From the NCBI GenBank assembly GCA_013399115.1, contig VXAA01003938.1, positions 186,001 to 250,000 on the forward strand: 64,000 bases of DNA, written 5' to 3'. Below the pieces are notes generated by a model that worked only from the letters and a program-made list of their open reading frames with translations, did no database searches and was not told the origin of the DNA. Both the position numbers and the translations under genes were made by a program. Numbering within the stretch: position 1 is the first letter of the stretch; every line of letters starts with the position of its first letter. Shown here piece after piece: positions 1-11,372 of this stretch. The DNA comes from Anseranas semipalmata (Eukaryota > Chordata > Aves > Anseriformes > Anseranatidae).

Positions 1-1783
1 CAAGGCAGAAAAGTTAATTACCTGTGTATGAAACAAAATACATTGGTTAGGAGCTAGAACAAGAAGCTGGTAAAACAGAGTAGATAGGTCTTGTTTTTTT
101 TTTTTTTNTTAGAAGCCCTGACAGCTTGGATGTTCAAGTGCCTGGATTAAAAACATGCACACACAATTTTTAGTTAGAGCGTATCTAGCTGTTTTAGGAT
201 TTCTGGTGTCTGTTTCAAGTAAACTCAATTGTTTCACTTGTGTGACAGTAGGAAACATCAGTCATAAAGAAATGGTGGGATTGAACTTTGAATTCAGTTA
301 AAACAGAAAGATAAGTGAAGCCAGGTGCCAGCTCTCATGTTATCATGATGATATCTTTCTGTTTAGACAAACTTTAGACTGTATTTGCTTAAGTAGGTCT
401 TTGGACTTTAGACAAACCTCGCTGGCATAAGAAAAATTGTCATTCTTTTATAAATCACAAAATTGCCTGTTGTAGACTGTAAAACTGTTGTTTCCTGTGC
501 TGTATTTTAAATTCTACAAATCATAGAAATAACATCAGACTTCAGTCTCTTGTTATATGTAGAATTTATATGTAGAATATATGTGTGTTTTTTTTAACTG
601 AAAAAAGTTTCAGTGTTCAGGATATACTGTGTTCAAGATTAAAGAGGTCTTTTTTAGCTCATTCAAGTTAGTGCTTGCTCAGGAAGCTGTTTTATACATG
701 CTTTTAGGAATGGCTTGCGTATAACTGAAAATACAGACTAAAATGTTTGGTGTCCTCACTCTTCCTGTCAGTTCCATCACCTGCCTTGTTGCAGTCTGAA
801 TATCACCTAGGTAAAGAAGTAGGGAGATGTTGTCTTCCTCTTCATTTTTTTTCCTAGAATTTACAGACTTCAGTCTGACAGGTCTCAGACAGAAAAACAA
901 AACGCTATGAATTTTTAATTTGGTAGCTGTGGAAGCTATTTCACTGAATGCTGTTTATGACTTTTTAGAACTTAACTTACAGAATATTATAGTAAGAACT
1001 ATAAAAAGCAATAAAATTCTACAGTTCCAAAGAATAAGTAAGGTGAATGTCTAAATTGTCTTTATTAAACGCAGCATTGATGGTTATGCTGAAAGCTACC
1101 AAGAATATATGTATTTTAAAGTAGAAGATTTTTTTACTCCTGGGCAAACTGACAAATTCATTGTGTCTTAGTGTTGGCTTTCTTCCATAGATAGCTAATC
1201 TTGACACATAAGTAAAGGAAGTTTCTTGCTTGGACTCCCGGGTGAAAAAAAATGTTTTCAGCTGTGCTGGTCTCTGTTCCCAAGTGGTAGTTTAACGTAA
1301 CCCTCACCTTTTCCTCTTCCCTAAGATGCTATAATTTCCCAACTCTGAAGACGCTGTTTCCGTTGAGGGTAGCATCTGTACCACCCAAACCACACTATAT
1401 GTTGTGAAAGGAAAATCCACATCCTTTTATTAAGACTGAGTTTTGTCTTTTTATATGTGCGTTATTGGCATGGGAGGGGTGGCAAATGTCTTAATCTTGT
1501 GTTCAGAATTTCCTGTTTTCTGCAGTCTTGATGAACCACAGCCCTCATACCTGTGGCACCACATCACTTGAAAATGTCACTCCCTCCAGAAGAAATTTTT
1601 GTGAAAACTGCCCAAAAGAAAAGTGCTTGATCCTTGAGGAAGTTTTTGTTTTTGTAGATGTGGGAATAACGATTAACTTGTTGCAACTGATCTCTTATGA
1701 GCTAATGTTTCAAGAATAACTTCTGTAACTGTTAATCAGGATGTGCTGGTCAAAATATTTTGTGTTCCCCATCTCCCCTTTAG
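1..1783 (+). other. Inferred last intron of the AKAP-like gene
   Basis: This stretch lies upstream of the terminal exon and ends in a pyrimidine-rich tract followed by AG at 1782-1783, which is a good splice acceptor. It is AT-rich, and no open frame in it looks coding. The exon expected just upstream in this family, which carries a conserved Ala-Ser-Glu...Tyr-Phe segment, was not found, so the intron probably extends beyond the left edge. A single N at 108 sits in a T run. A second acceptor-like site near 1522 was considered and not accepted. Confidence 0.45.
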
Positions 1784-1930
1784 CTTTCCAGAAGACTGCG
1801 AGAAAAAGATTGGAAAGTGGGAGATCTCTTGCAAGCAGTGTTGAAGTACTGTGAAATGATAGAGAAGGCATCTGATGGAGAGCAAGCTCTAAATAAGTCT
1901 TTGGTTGGGTGGCTTCTGGAAAATGTCTGA
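1784..1930 (+). CDS. AKAP11: Terminal coding exon, C-terminus of an AKAP_110-family A-kinase anchoring protein (AKAP11 favoured over SPHKAP)
   Basis: Seen: after a strong acceptor (CCCCATCTCCCCTTTAG, ending at 1783) the frame is open from the first base for 48 codons and stops with TGA at 1928-1930. The product begins LSRRLREKDWKVGDLLQAVL and ends in GWLLENV. Known: proteins of this family (AKAP3, AKAP4, AKAP11, SPHKAP) anchor protein kinase A regulatory subunits. As I recall it, the AKAP4 tail has the same layout: a Leu-Ser start, a VGE(V/I)LQSVLRY-type helix, then a W-L-x-x-N-(L/V) terminus about 48 residues later. Inferred: this is the last exon of a family member. AKAP11 is preferred because the 3' UTR is several kilobases long and a gene-poor region follows, but the paralogue assignment and the symbol are tentative. 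The exon enters in phase 0 if the frame is as drawn. The rest of the gene lies off the left edge. Confidence 0.5.
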   Translation, partial: LSRRLREKDWKVGDLLQAVLKYCEMIEKASDGEQALNKSLVGWLLENV

Positions 1931-2741
1931 AAAAATCCAAAGATTCAACTCTCTTCGCTTCATTCCTCTTTTAAAAGGAGATGGGAAGAACACAGATATG
2001 TAATGTAAAATTCAATTAATGGATGTTCAAGTAATTGTCAGCATTTAAAAGACTGAGGTGAAAGTCAAAATAGCTGTGCTGTGCTTTGTGATACTGTGCA
2101 CATGGTATGTTTATTCAGTCCATAATTGATATTGTCCACCCACGCATAACTTGTATTTACTGCTGTGTTCAGACCATTGAAATAGTTATGAAAAAATACC
2201 ATGTCTGTGATGGTGGTTCAGAGGAGACAGTCTCAGGCATGATATTCAGGATTCCCGCTGTACCAGGATAGCTCTTTTTCCCATTTGTGCGTGTGCTATA
2301 TTCGCAGTAGGACTAAGAGCGCTTACATTCTGGAAAAATCTGTTCAGAAACATTCTGCTGCAGACAATGATAAAAATTATTGATCTTGGCCAGGTGTTAG
2401 TGCCCAAGGGCAGAATTGCCAGGAGGAAAATTGTGACTTGCCCAGGCAGACGTTTAGTACAGCCTGGCTTCATAGCTGCCTTTATCAAGTTTAATTTTCT
2501 GTAAAGATGTGTGTCTGCTCTGAAACTGAGGGGCAGATACATGTTTTGTTGACTATAGAGCTGGTAACTTGTAGCAGAAAGGCAGAATGGGCAGCTGAGC
2601 ATAATTTCATAAAATCTTCAGCAAAGTTTCCTGAAGCTTGCCAATCAAGTTTAAATTGCTGAATTTCTTACTGAAGCTTCTTGTATGTGAACACTTCAAT
2701 AGACATTAATTTTGTGTCTGAAGAATTTGTATGTTAGTCTT

Positions 2742-3331
2742 TGTTGTGGTTCAACCCCAGTAGGCAGCTAAGCACCATACAGCTGCTTGCTCACTCCCCC
2801 CTCAGTGGGATGGTGGAGAGAATCGGAAAGGTGAAAGTGTGAGAGCTCATGGGCTGAGATAAAGGCAGTTTAGTAAGTGAAGAAAAGCTGCTCTCACAAA
2901 CAAAGCAAAATAAGGAATTAATTCAGTACTTCCCATTGGCAGACAGATGTTCAGCCATTTCCAGCAGAGTGGGGTTCCATCATGACAAAAACCATGACTG
3001 CAGATGGTGGTGTGTCCTGTCCTCCCCCCTGCCATGCTTTCTTTCCCCCAGCTGTTATTGCTGAGCATGACGCCATATGGTATGGAATATCCCTTTGGTC
3101 AGCCTGGGTCAGCTGTCCTGGCTGTGTCACCTCACAGCTTCCTGTGCACCCCCAGCCTGCTCGCTGGCAGGGCAGCACGAGGAGCAGAAAAATCCTTCGC
3201 TTTGTAAGCACTGCTCTGCAACACCTAAACATCAGTGTGTTATCAATATTGTTTTCGTCACAAATCCAAAACATAGCACCATACAAACCTCTATGAAGAA
3301 AATTAACTCTATCCAAGCCAAAGCCAGGACA
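2742..3331 (-). mobile_element. Solo LTR of an endogenous retrovirus (ERVL-like), with 5-bp target-site duplication
   Basis: The element runs TGTTGTGG...CAGGACA on the + strand and is flanked on both sides by the same pentamer, GTCTT (2737-2741 and 3332-3336). TG...CA ends with a 5-bp duplication are typical of the ERVL class. I recognise the sequence as an LTR common in Neoaves. The family's promoter and poly(A) order puts it on the minus strand. The TATA-box position (minus strand, near 3040-3060) has decayed, and the poly(A) motif near 2870 reads ACTAAA rather than ATTAAA. No internal viral gene is present, so this is the product of LTR-LTR recombination. It lies antisense within the inferred 3' UTR. 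Confidence 0.85.
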
Positions 3332-4554
3332 GTCTTACACACGGATGTGTTGAAAGTAGCAAATAGAATCTTTTTCTTCTAAGAATTTTGGCCATCCTTT
3401 TGACCAGTCTAACTCTTTATTTCTTACCTTCCATATACGAGTTCTCAGTAATAAAGAGAATTTTGTTACTCCTTGAGCACTTAAGTGTTAGCAAGGAAGG
3501 CTAATTAAAACATAAGAGAAATTTGTTGCAAATTGACTTTTCATTTTTCTTAACTACCTTTGATTTTTTTTTTAAAGGCACTTTCAGTCAAGTCTTCTTA
3601 GTGATCTAATCATGTTTTCTTACTAGTGCTGCAGACTTGCCTTTCTATCTGAAGGAAAATTTGGATCTTTATATATCCTGTGGTTTGAAAGTGCTTTTTG
3701 GGTTTTGTTTGTTTTGTTTAGAAGAAGGCACTTGCTAGTAACTACAAGGCTACCACCTCAAAATTCGTAGCACTTGCAAGAGAATCATGGAGTCTCACTT
3801 ATTTTTGGATTAGCAGCAGTCTTAATGGCTTTGTCATAGGGAAATACACTTTTGATATGCTGTGTGAGTTTCAGGGTGTGATCCCAAATGAAAAGAAATG
3901 AAGTCTCTAACTGTTCATGAATTTTAGTGCAATATGTACAATTCTGATTCCTCCTGCCCTCCTAAATTACTCTTAAGGTGTCACACTGGTAATCTCAAGA
4001 GCACTTTTCTTGCAATGTTTTTGTGTATCAGGAAGGCATTCCACTAGTCATTGAAGGTCTTTTTTCAGTGACCTGGTTTGTTTTAGTCATCATTTGTCAT
4101 CTGGATTTCAAAAGGGACCTTGTCTTGGATCTCAAAGTTTACCTTTCAAACTGAGTTAAAGATTTGTATATGCAAACGTGTGTTCACACGTGTGCATGCA
4201 CACACATAGATATGTGTATGTATATGTATTAGATCTCACCTATATGAACTTACAATGTAAATTTTTACTACTAACTTAAAATTCCGTGTTATTCTCATAG
4301 TTTATTACCTCACTTCACGTATCATTTCACTGATTGAAAGATCTATATATGCCATATGAGAAAGACCAAAAAAAAAAACCCACCACATTACAGGCTGTTT
4401 TGCCTTTTTATTGGTGGTATGATGTTAAGTGACAGGAATCAGTTTTCTCTAGAGCACAAAGGGGGGAGAAAAAAGATACTAATTCCTATATGTGTAAGGT
4501 GGGCCTAATAACAAATACATTTGAAGGGTTGTACAAATTTATTTCTTTTTGTTT

Positions 4555-4639
4555 TCTCCCCCTCCCCCAAATTTCCCCAAATTTTCCTTTTTTTTTTTTT
4601 TCTTTCATTTGTAGCATTTAAAAAAATTACTTTTCAGTT
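4555..4639 (+). repeat. Left copy of the sequence flanking the assembly gap
   Basis: This block starts TCTCCCCCTCCCCCAAATTT, continues through a T run and GTAGCATTT, and stops at the N run. It matches 4750-4835 almost base for base at first and then diverges close to the gap, as expected of a low-quality read end. It is probably one genomic segment represented twice. Confidence 0.75.
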
Positions 4640-4749
4640 NNNNNNNNNNNNNNNNNNNNNNNNNNNNNNNNNNNNNNNNNNNNNNNNNNNNNNNNNNNNN
4701 NNNNNNNNNNNNNNNNNNNNNNNNNNNNNNNNNNNNNNNNNNNNNNNNN
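4640..4749. other. Assembly gap (110 N)
   Basis: This is a run of 110 N. The same sequence sits on both sides, so the gap may not correspond to missing DNA. Confidence 0.98.
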
Positions 4750-4835
4750 TCTCCCCCTCCCCCAAATTTCCCCAAATTTTTCTTTTTTTTTTTTTTCCTT
4801 CAGATGTAGCATTTGACAACATTGACTTTCAGCTT
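4750..4835 (+). repeat. Right copy of the sequence flanking the assembly gap
   Basis: This block shares the start, the T run and the GTAGCATTT motif with 4555-4639, and it continues into unique sequence. It reads as the better copy, because the left one decays toward the gap. Confidence 0.75.
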
Positions 4836-6940
4836 TGTTCTAGACAAATTTGGAACCATTCTCTGGCTGTAACATCGTCCCTTTAACAGAGCGATAATGT
4901 ACTTGCATAAATTTAACTTGAAAATTGAAATGTCGAGAAAATAAAATACAAAAAAAAGAGTGCCTCAGGACTAACTTTTGCTCTGGGTTTTGGTATTCCT
5001 ACTGAAGTGAAATTTCAGGACATGAGGATACAATAGTGCTAGTACAGTGTTTCTGTCCAAAACCAAGTTGAGAATTAGACTGAAGACATTGTAAATCTAC
5101 AAAGCTGTCCAAATAGACTTAAACAAAAAGCCAGGAACAGCCAATTTTTAACTGATTTATTCAGAATGTTGGATTTTATAAAGTTGGTGAAGTGTTTTTT
5201 CTTTTTAATTGCCTTTTCTGGTGAAAAGGTAGAAGAAGATTGTGCAACTCCAAAAGCTTACAACTATTCAAAAGACAATAGTTACACTAAAAATGATTGT
5301 TGTAAATGGAGTTGTCTTTTCAGACTGGATCAAATACGTTATAAAACTCTATTGATTGGTGTTAGTGAAGAAATTCATTGAAAGTTACAAAATACTTCAT
5401 TTTTACTTGAAAAAAAAAAAACAAACCCTGCAGTTTTCTACACAAATTGTTTTAAACTTGTATTCTGGATGCCTTGACTTTTTTTCTTTGGTATTGAAAT
5501 TGGAAAAGCATTAAACCAACTTTGCTAAATTATAATAATTTAATGATTTTAATAATCTTTGGGGAAACCTTACTCTGATTATGTCTAACTGGTGCTGTCT
5601 GCCATATTAATAACATAGCTGTTCTTTGCTAAAGTGAGTCTTAATGCTATTACTGAGTTTATTTAAAACTCCTGACCACAAATACAGAAGTGTAAATGAA
5701 AACTGTAAAAACATGGAGGACCACGTTTTGGTCCATTTAAACCAGACAAATGTGCTTTATAAACATGTAATGAAGTATAGTTTGTTTCATCTTGCATTTT
5801 TCTGTATGGGAAATCTGACTTGGTAATTTAATTTAAAATTGAAGAAAATATACAATGGTGTTACTGTTCAAGAAGGCACCCTCACTTAAACACTTCATTA
5901 AATACATTTGGTCTTCTGAAAAATAGAAGTGTTTTGATGTTTTGTAAGATACTGTAGAAAAAGCACTTTGAAAATAGTCCCTCCTATAAATTAGCAATTA
6001 GAAGTGGCCATGTTTAAAATAAATTTAAACATTCAGAATGGGATACATAAATAATACAAAAGTATGCATAAAGCCTAAATATAAAAAACAAAACAAATGC
6101 ATATGCTACAATTAAAGATCTACTGTCTCAAAATGAGGATGTGAAAAAGTAGTCAATGCCACATACTTTAATACAGTTTGCATAGTATCTTTGTTCTCAA
6201 GTTAAAAAAAAAATGTGTAAACTTTTAAAGAAAAAAAATTAAAAACCAACAAAAACATAAACCCAGCAACCCACATTCCGAGACTAATTAGGTCTCCCAA
6301 AAATGGTACCAGATTTTAAACATTACATTTTCTAATGTTACTTGTCTGGGACCTTTTCTATAAAGAGCCACATATTGTTGGAGATGGGAACACAGTAAGT
6401 ACTAAACACTGTCACCAGCGCAAAAAATGAGTTTTACACAGGTGATTTGCAAAGAAAAATACAAGATTCAGGAATGACTTTAGTGCAAGAATTACAGCTT
6501 TTCAGCAAGAGCCACTACTGTCAAGCATTTACTTTACTTCAGCTCTGAAGAGGCAAGTACAGAGCCCAGCCACTGTAGTCACTTTATTTTATACCATCTT
6601 TGTACATTCCCGTTGTATAGCTGGAGTTGTAGTTTTAGAGGGCCTTTGTTCTGTTGTAATGTATGAATAGTATTTAATACTAAAATTTATTATAATTTGC
6701 TGGAACTGCTGCTTATTTGTGCAGTGTTAAGGTAATTCACAGCCCAGTTAGTGATGCAATTGTATACCAAAAGCAGTTTGAATAACTATAAATGTTTATG
6801 TAACTGTACTCAATGAATATGAAGGTCTTGTACTGTATAATGGTGACAAGTTTTGCCATTTTAATAATTTAACTATATTCAGTTTTCAGATTATGAACTC
6901 CAGATGCACTAAATTTGTTCTTGTTTTAGCAGTGGCTTAA

Positions 6941-6946
6941 AATAAA
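6941..6946 (+). promoter_or_regulatory. Candidate poly(A) signal AATAAA
   Basis: A canonical hexamer follows UTR-like sequence and precedes a T/G-rich stretch (6965-6985) that could be the downstream element. It is the best candidate for the distal end of the transcript from 1784. Confidence 0.45.
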
Positions 6947-9900
6947 ACATTTCACTGGCTTCAAGAGATCTGTCATTTCTTGTAAATTCATTTAATATTA
7001 CTTTTCAGCTAACACAGATAAGATTGGTCTTGGTCAGTGGTTGTGTTAAGGCACTTGAAGAATGGCATAGTAAATAGTGTTAGTGCATCAGTAGATGGCA
7101 TACTTCTTACAGAATTGAATTGCTGTCCAGCAAGAATGTGAGAACACTGTTTTACCATCTTTGGGTTGAAAGGTAAGCCCAAAGTTCCAGTCACATGAAG
7201 TACAATGTTGCATGGATTCTGTTAGGAGATACTAGGCAAGAAATCAACTACAATATCTCAATGTAAGTAAGATGCAATAACCAGTCTACCTCGATCTCAT
7301 CTTGCTTGAAGGCTAGGTCAGATAGGTTGGCTTGATATTTCCATGTGGGCTGAGGTTGATCTTCGGCACATTGTACAGTATTTGCGGAATCGGCGTAAAA
7401 GCCAGCTTTGTAATCTTGTAAATGCAAGAGTATACTGCTAGTGAAAATGTTGTATGAAACACAAGGTTTCATAGGCTTATTCAAAATCCTCAAATGTTTT
7501 GATATCTTGTGAAATTTACTGAAGAAAACATATTGTCAAGTACCCCAAAATAATAATGCTGACGAAAGTTGTTGTGCATTGATACAGTTTCTAAATTTTA
7601 AAGATGCTGTTATTGCAGATAGATAACAATGTTTTTTAATTTATATATTAAAAAATAATTTCATCAGGGTTTCATTTCAGGAATAAGGAATTTCTTGCTG
7701 CAGTTACTTTTAAACCAGTAAGCGTGCACAACTCTCTATGATTCTGTATTTTTGCAATGGTTGTTTAAAGGAGGTTTCTACAGTATTTACAAGATTACTT
7801 CCAAAGGGAGCATTCTTTTATTTCATTGTCATATATGTTTGGAAGATTTTTCTGTTTGAGTACTGGCTCAGCTTCAACCGTGTAGAAAATACATGTTAAT
7901 TGAATCAAGTAAATGCTTAACTTATTCTCAAAATACTGTGCAGAAAAAAAAAATGTGAAGGGAAAGAAGAGGATACTCATGTTGAAGATTAGTCTACGCT
8001 TTTTTCTTCCTGCCTGGGCTTTATTTTTCTTTCTTTCAGCAGTCTGGCTCTGGCTGGCTTTATTCAACCACAGAACAGTATCCATGCACTTTGTTTAACC
8101 TTGGTGTATTAAATAGAGAGTTGAGTTTCCAGCTATTCCATAGTCTTTGCCCAATGTGCACTTCTCCCATCTCCTGCTGCCTTTGCTTGTACCTTCCTCT
8201 AGCTGTATAGCCTGAGCTTTTGGTGTGACTGAATTCCTTGCTGCTTACTGCTCCAAGCCTCTGATTGGAAGGTGGCTATGGAAAGTGAGTCATGCCAAGG
8301 CCAAAGAAATGTGCCCTGAGCACTAACCTTACTGGTTATTTATTGAATGCCAGATTAATCAAATGTCTCTTTCCCTGCCGTTAAGGCAAACCACGAAGCG
8401 TGTGACTACCTGGAGCAAGGGAACTAACCATGACAAGCATGAGACCATGTCTGTGATCAAGGTACTGGCTATCTAGTCCATGACCACACAGCACCTTTCC
8501 ACGGGAATTATGGAGACTGAAATTTGGGCTTTTGTGTAGTCAAAATGTATGGTCTGTCTTGCCTCCAGTCCTTCAAAAGCGACTGCTGCTGCTTCTAGGC
8601 CTGTGAAGGAGCTTTGTGTGTGTATGTGGGTGTTTTTGGTTTCTGTTTTTAATTGAGAATGGTCAAAAGAGAAACACTTGTATGGGTCACTTGACTTGGT
8701 TTCACAAAGTTCCAGTGCTTTGGGCAGGAATAAGACCAGATAACCAGAATGAAAAGGGGTGATAATGTATTTTTTCTGCCATCTGTCCCTGTAGCCCACT
8801 TATTACCAATCTCTTATTTCGTACAGTCTCCACCTCCTATAACTTCCAAGTCTCCTCCCACACTTTCCTTGTGGCTGTAGCTGGTTTCTACTTATTTCTG
8901 ACCCTTGTCCAGTCTTGTAGTATGGTTGTTGTCCTCTGCTTTTCTCCTGACCCTACTCAGCTGTCCTGATGTGACTTCTGGCCTTCTCATTCTTGGCCGT
9001 CGGAAGTGGTTAAAAACCAGCAAGGAGAGTCTTAGCTGGAAGGCTATGGAATAAGGCTGCCTACCAGAAATCATCAAGCAGTGAAGAAGAACTAAACTTT
9101 CTTTTGGCTGAGTTTTTCAGTCCTGTAGGAAAGTAATCTGTGGTTGCTTTGGTTTGGAACCCAACTTGTTGCTTGCAAAACCCTTGGATTTTGTGCTGAT
9201 CTGAAAGTAACTTTTAAGCTGATACTGGAATATAATGTAAATCTAATGTACTACTTTTTTCGTATGGACATATATTCAGTGTGCTGCATAACAACAGCTT
9301 CCAGACACAGGGCAAAATGCATTCCTTTTGAAAGCTGGCAAAAGTTGTCTCACCCACCTACATCAGGTCTCAATTTAAATGGTAATGTTTCATAACAAAC
9401 AGTGGACACAATTCTTGACGTGTCTGAGAAGAAAGTGTTTTTATAATTATTGCCCTGTAATTCTGCACTATGAGCAGATGTTGCAACTGGACTAATTAAC
9501 CACACAAAATCAGACATACTACTTACTCATGCTCCTACAACAATGCCAGTGTGATATGGACAGAAATGGAACAGAGAACCATCTCCTTACCCCAGAAGTC
9601 ATAGATTAAGAGGAGATGCATGGTGTTTCTTTTGGAAACTGGAATAGACTCTGTGGAAAACAAACTGGAAGAAGCTCATCACAATATAATTGTTTAGAGA
9701 AATCATTTCCAGAGAAATGTTAATACTCAAGTGTCCTGTTAAACTGAGCTCTGTACGTATGTTATGCAGTATATATTAGAGAAGAGTTAGAGTTAACTGA
9801 ATGTATTGGAGTTAAAAGGTACTGGGGATAAGAGAGGTTCCAAGCTAACTGTTGCAGGACTGTGAGATGCTTAGCTAATATGTTTGTAGCAACGGGAAAT

Positions 9901-11262
9901 ACGCATTTTTTGATGCTGTTGGCTTAGGAGCTTTGGGACATAAGCAAGTTAATGCTGTAAAGTACAATGTGAAGATCATATCCTCGGGGTGTTCAGAGTC
10001 ATGAAAGGGTTAAGCCTAAGACATCCTGACTAGCCTAGTACACGCTGGCATCTTCAACAAAACCTCTTTTCCTGTGACTGCCTGAGAAAATAAAGAGGTG
10101 GGTGTTGGAAATTCCCCAAGGAGTCTGGAGGGCCCTCATCAGTATGATCAAAATGCTCTTGAGAAGCTCTTAGAGACATAGTTTTAGAGAAGGATTAATG
10201 GTAATTTCTGTTTAAAATTATTCTGTGTTGGAATGCTGCTGTTTATGGTATATGCCAGTCTTGTACTATGTGTTTTAAAATCTGACTTTGTTTTTCTTTG
10301 TGTTTTAGCTTGCCATGTCTGTTAAAGAGAAAATTTAAGCATGCAAAGAAGTCCTTGTTGCGGCAGTCATCCAAATTACACTGGATGAGTGTTTTAGATT
10401 AGCTAGGGATATAACCCTTAATCTGAATACATGTCAGCAATGAGAATGTTGTTTGTTACCACCATTCATTTCTAATTTTCTTTCTTAAAACATGAACCTT
10501 TTTTAGATAGCTAGACTGGATGTGCATTGTAGCTAAAGCTCATATAATTGTATCTAATTAGCAAAGAGAAAAAGAAAGAGAATGGTCTGTGGTCATAACA
10601 CAAGAGTCTTGACTCTGGCAGCTCAGTTAATTTGAACATAATTTTCTACCAACGGTCTTCTGTTTGCAAGTCTGATGTTCAAACACAGTCATGTCATAAA
10701 TTCAATATCCGTTTTTATATTAGCAATTTCAACAATCTTGGGATGTTGAGAAGATTAAAGGTTTCAAAGATTTCCTTTCTTCTTGTTTGTGGTGTTCTTG
10801 CTGGGTGGGACTTTCTCCAGTCCTTCTTCCCAGTCTAGCAAGTTTCACCAGGGGGTTATGGATTGCAGTGACCCCACAAGGTACCCTGGGACCTGACCCC
10901 TGCAATTTCTCTGTCTTTCACTTCTCTGACTTGGCTTTGATGCTGCTCTTAAAGGGTCACCCAACATCAGGTTGTGTACTCTGCAAACTGCTCCAACCCT
11001 GAAGATGGTCTGATACCCTCAATGAAAGTTAAACCTCTCTCTGGAAAGAGGCAATCTGGGCAGGAGCATAGCAGCTAGGAAAAGGCAAACCACTTGCCCT
11101 CCCCTCTGCTGCTCAGCCCCTCCCTTTCTAATGACATGTGCACAGTAAATGCAACCAGACAAATCTTAGTCACATAAATGATAAAAATCCATCCAGCTTG
11201 CTGTGTGGGAGGAAAGACAAGATACGTGAGACTTGGAGGGCTTTATTGTCAGTTTGCCTGTG

Positions 11263-11372
11263 AACTTGGGTTTTGTACCTAGCTCTGCTGATGCCTTGTT
11301 TTGACCTGAGGCAAACTGTGCCCTTCAAAGTCCCTTATATTCCCCTCTGTAAGGTGGAACAATGATCCTAAG
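11263..11372 (+). repeat. Possible ancient MIR/L3-like repeat fragment
   Basis: The order of short matches follows a MIR-type consensus: a GGTTTTGTACCTAGCTCTGC block, then a decayed TGACCTxxGGCAA core, then CCCCTCTGTAAGGTGG, which is close to the CCCATCTGTAAAATGG tail. Similarity is low, as expected for an amniote-age repeat, and the call rests on motif order seen by eye. Confidence 0.35.

Larger units (their letters stand above)
1931..6965 (+). other. AKAP11: Inferred 3' untranslated region of the AKAP-like gene
   Basis: From the TGA to the poly(A) signal at 6941 the sequence is AT-rich and has no credible exon or splice-acceptor and open-frame pair. The last 450 bases (about 6520-6965) look like a terminal UTR: T-rich, with TTTATTTTATA and TGTAAT-type motifs and no repeats. 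The span includes a 590-bp antisense solo LTR and an assembly gap with duplicated flanks, so the native UTR would be about 4.3 kb. Other AATAAA motifs near 4940 and 6018 could give shorter forms. The UTR end is inferred from motifs only. Confidence 0.4.

Noticed and set aside
1523..1660. A second possible exon: acceptor-like TTTCTGCAG at about 1522, with frames reading through Cys-rich or PPEEIFVK-like peptides
   Set aside because: The plausible-looking peptide is in a frame with stops right after the acceptor, no good donor follows, and the content does not match the expected penultimate exon of an AKAP_110 protein.
2951..3382. Overlapping open frames of 67-121 codons on both strands
   Set aside because: They lie inside or across the edge of the solo LTR. 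None resembles a retroviral protein, and LTRs of this type are non-coding.
4521..4886. A 121-codon frame spanning the gap
   Set aside because: It reads through 110 N and two copies of a duplicated pyrimidine-rich block, so it is an artefact.
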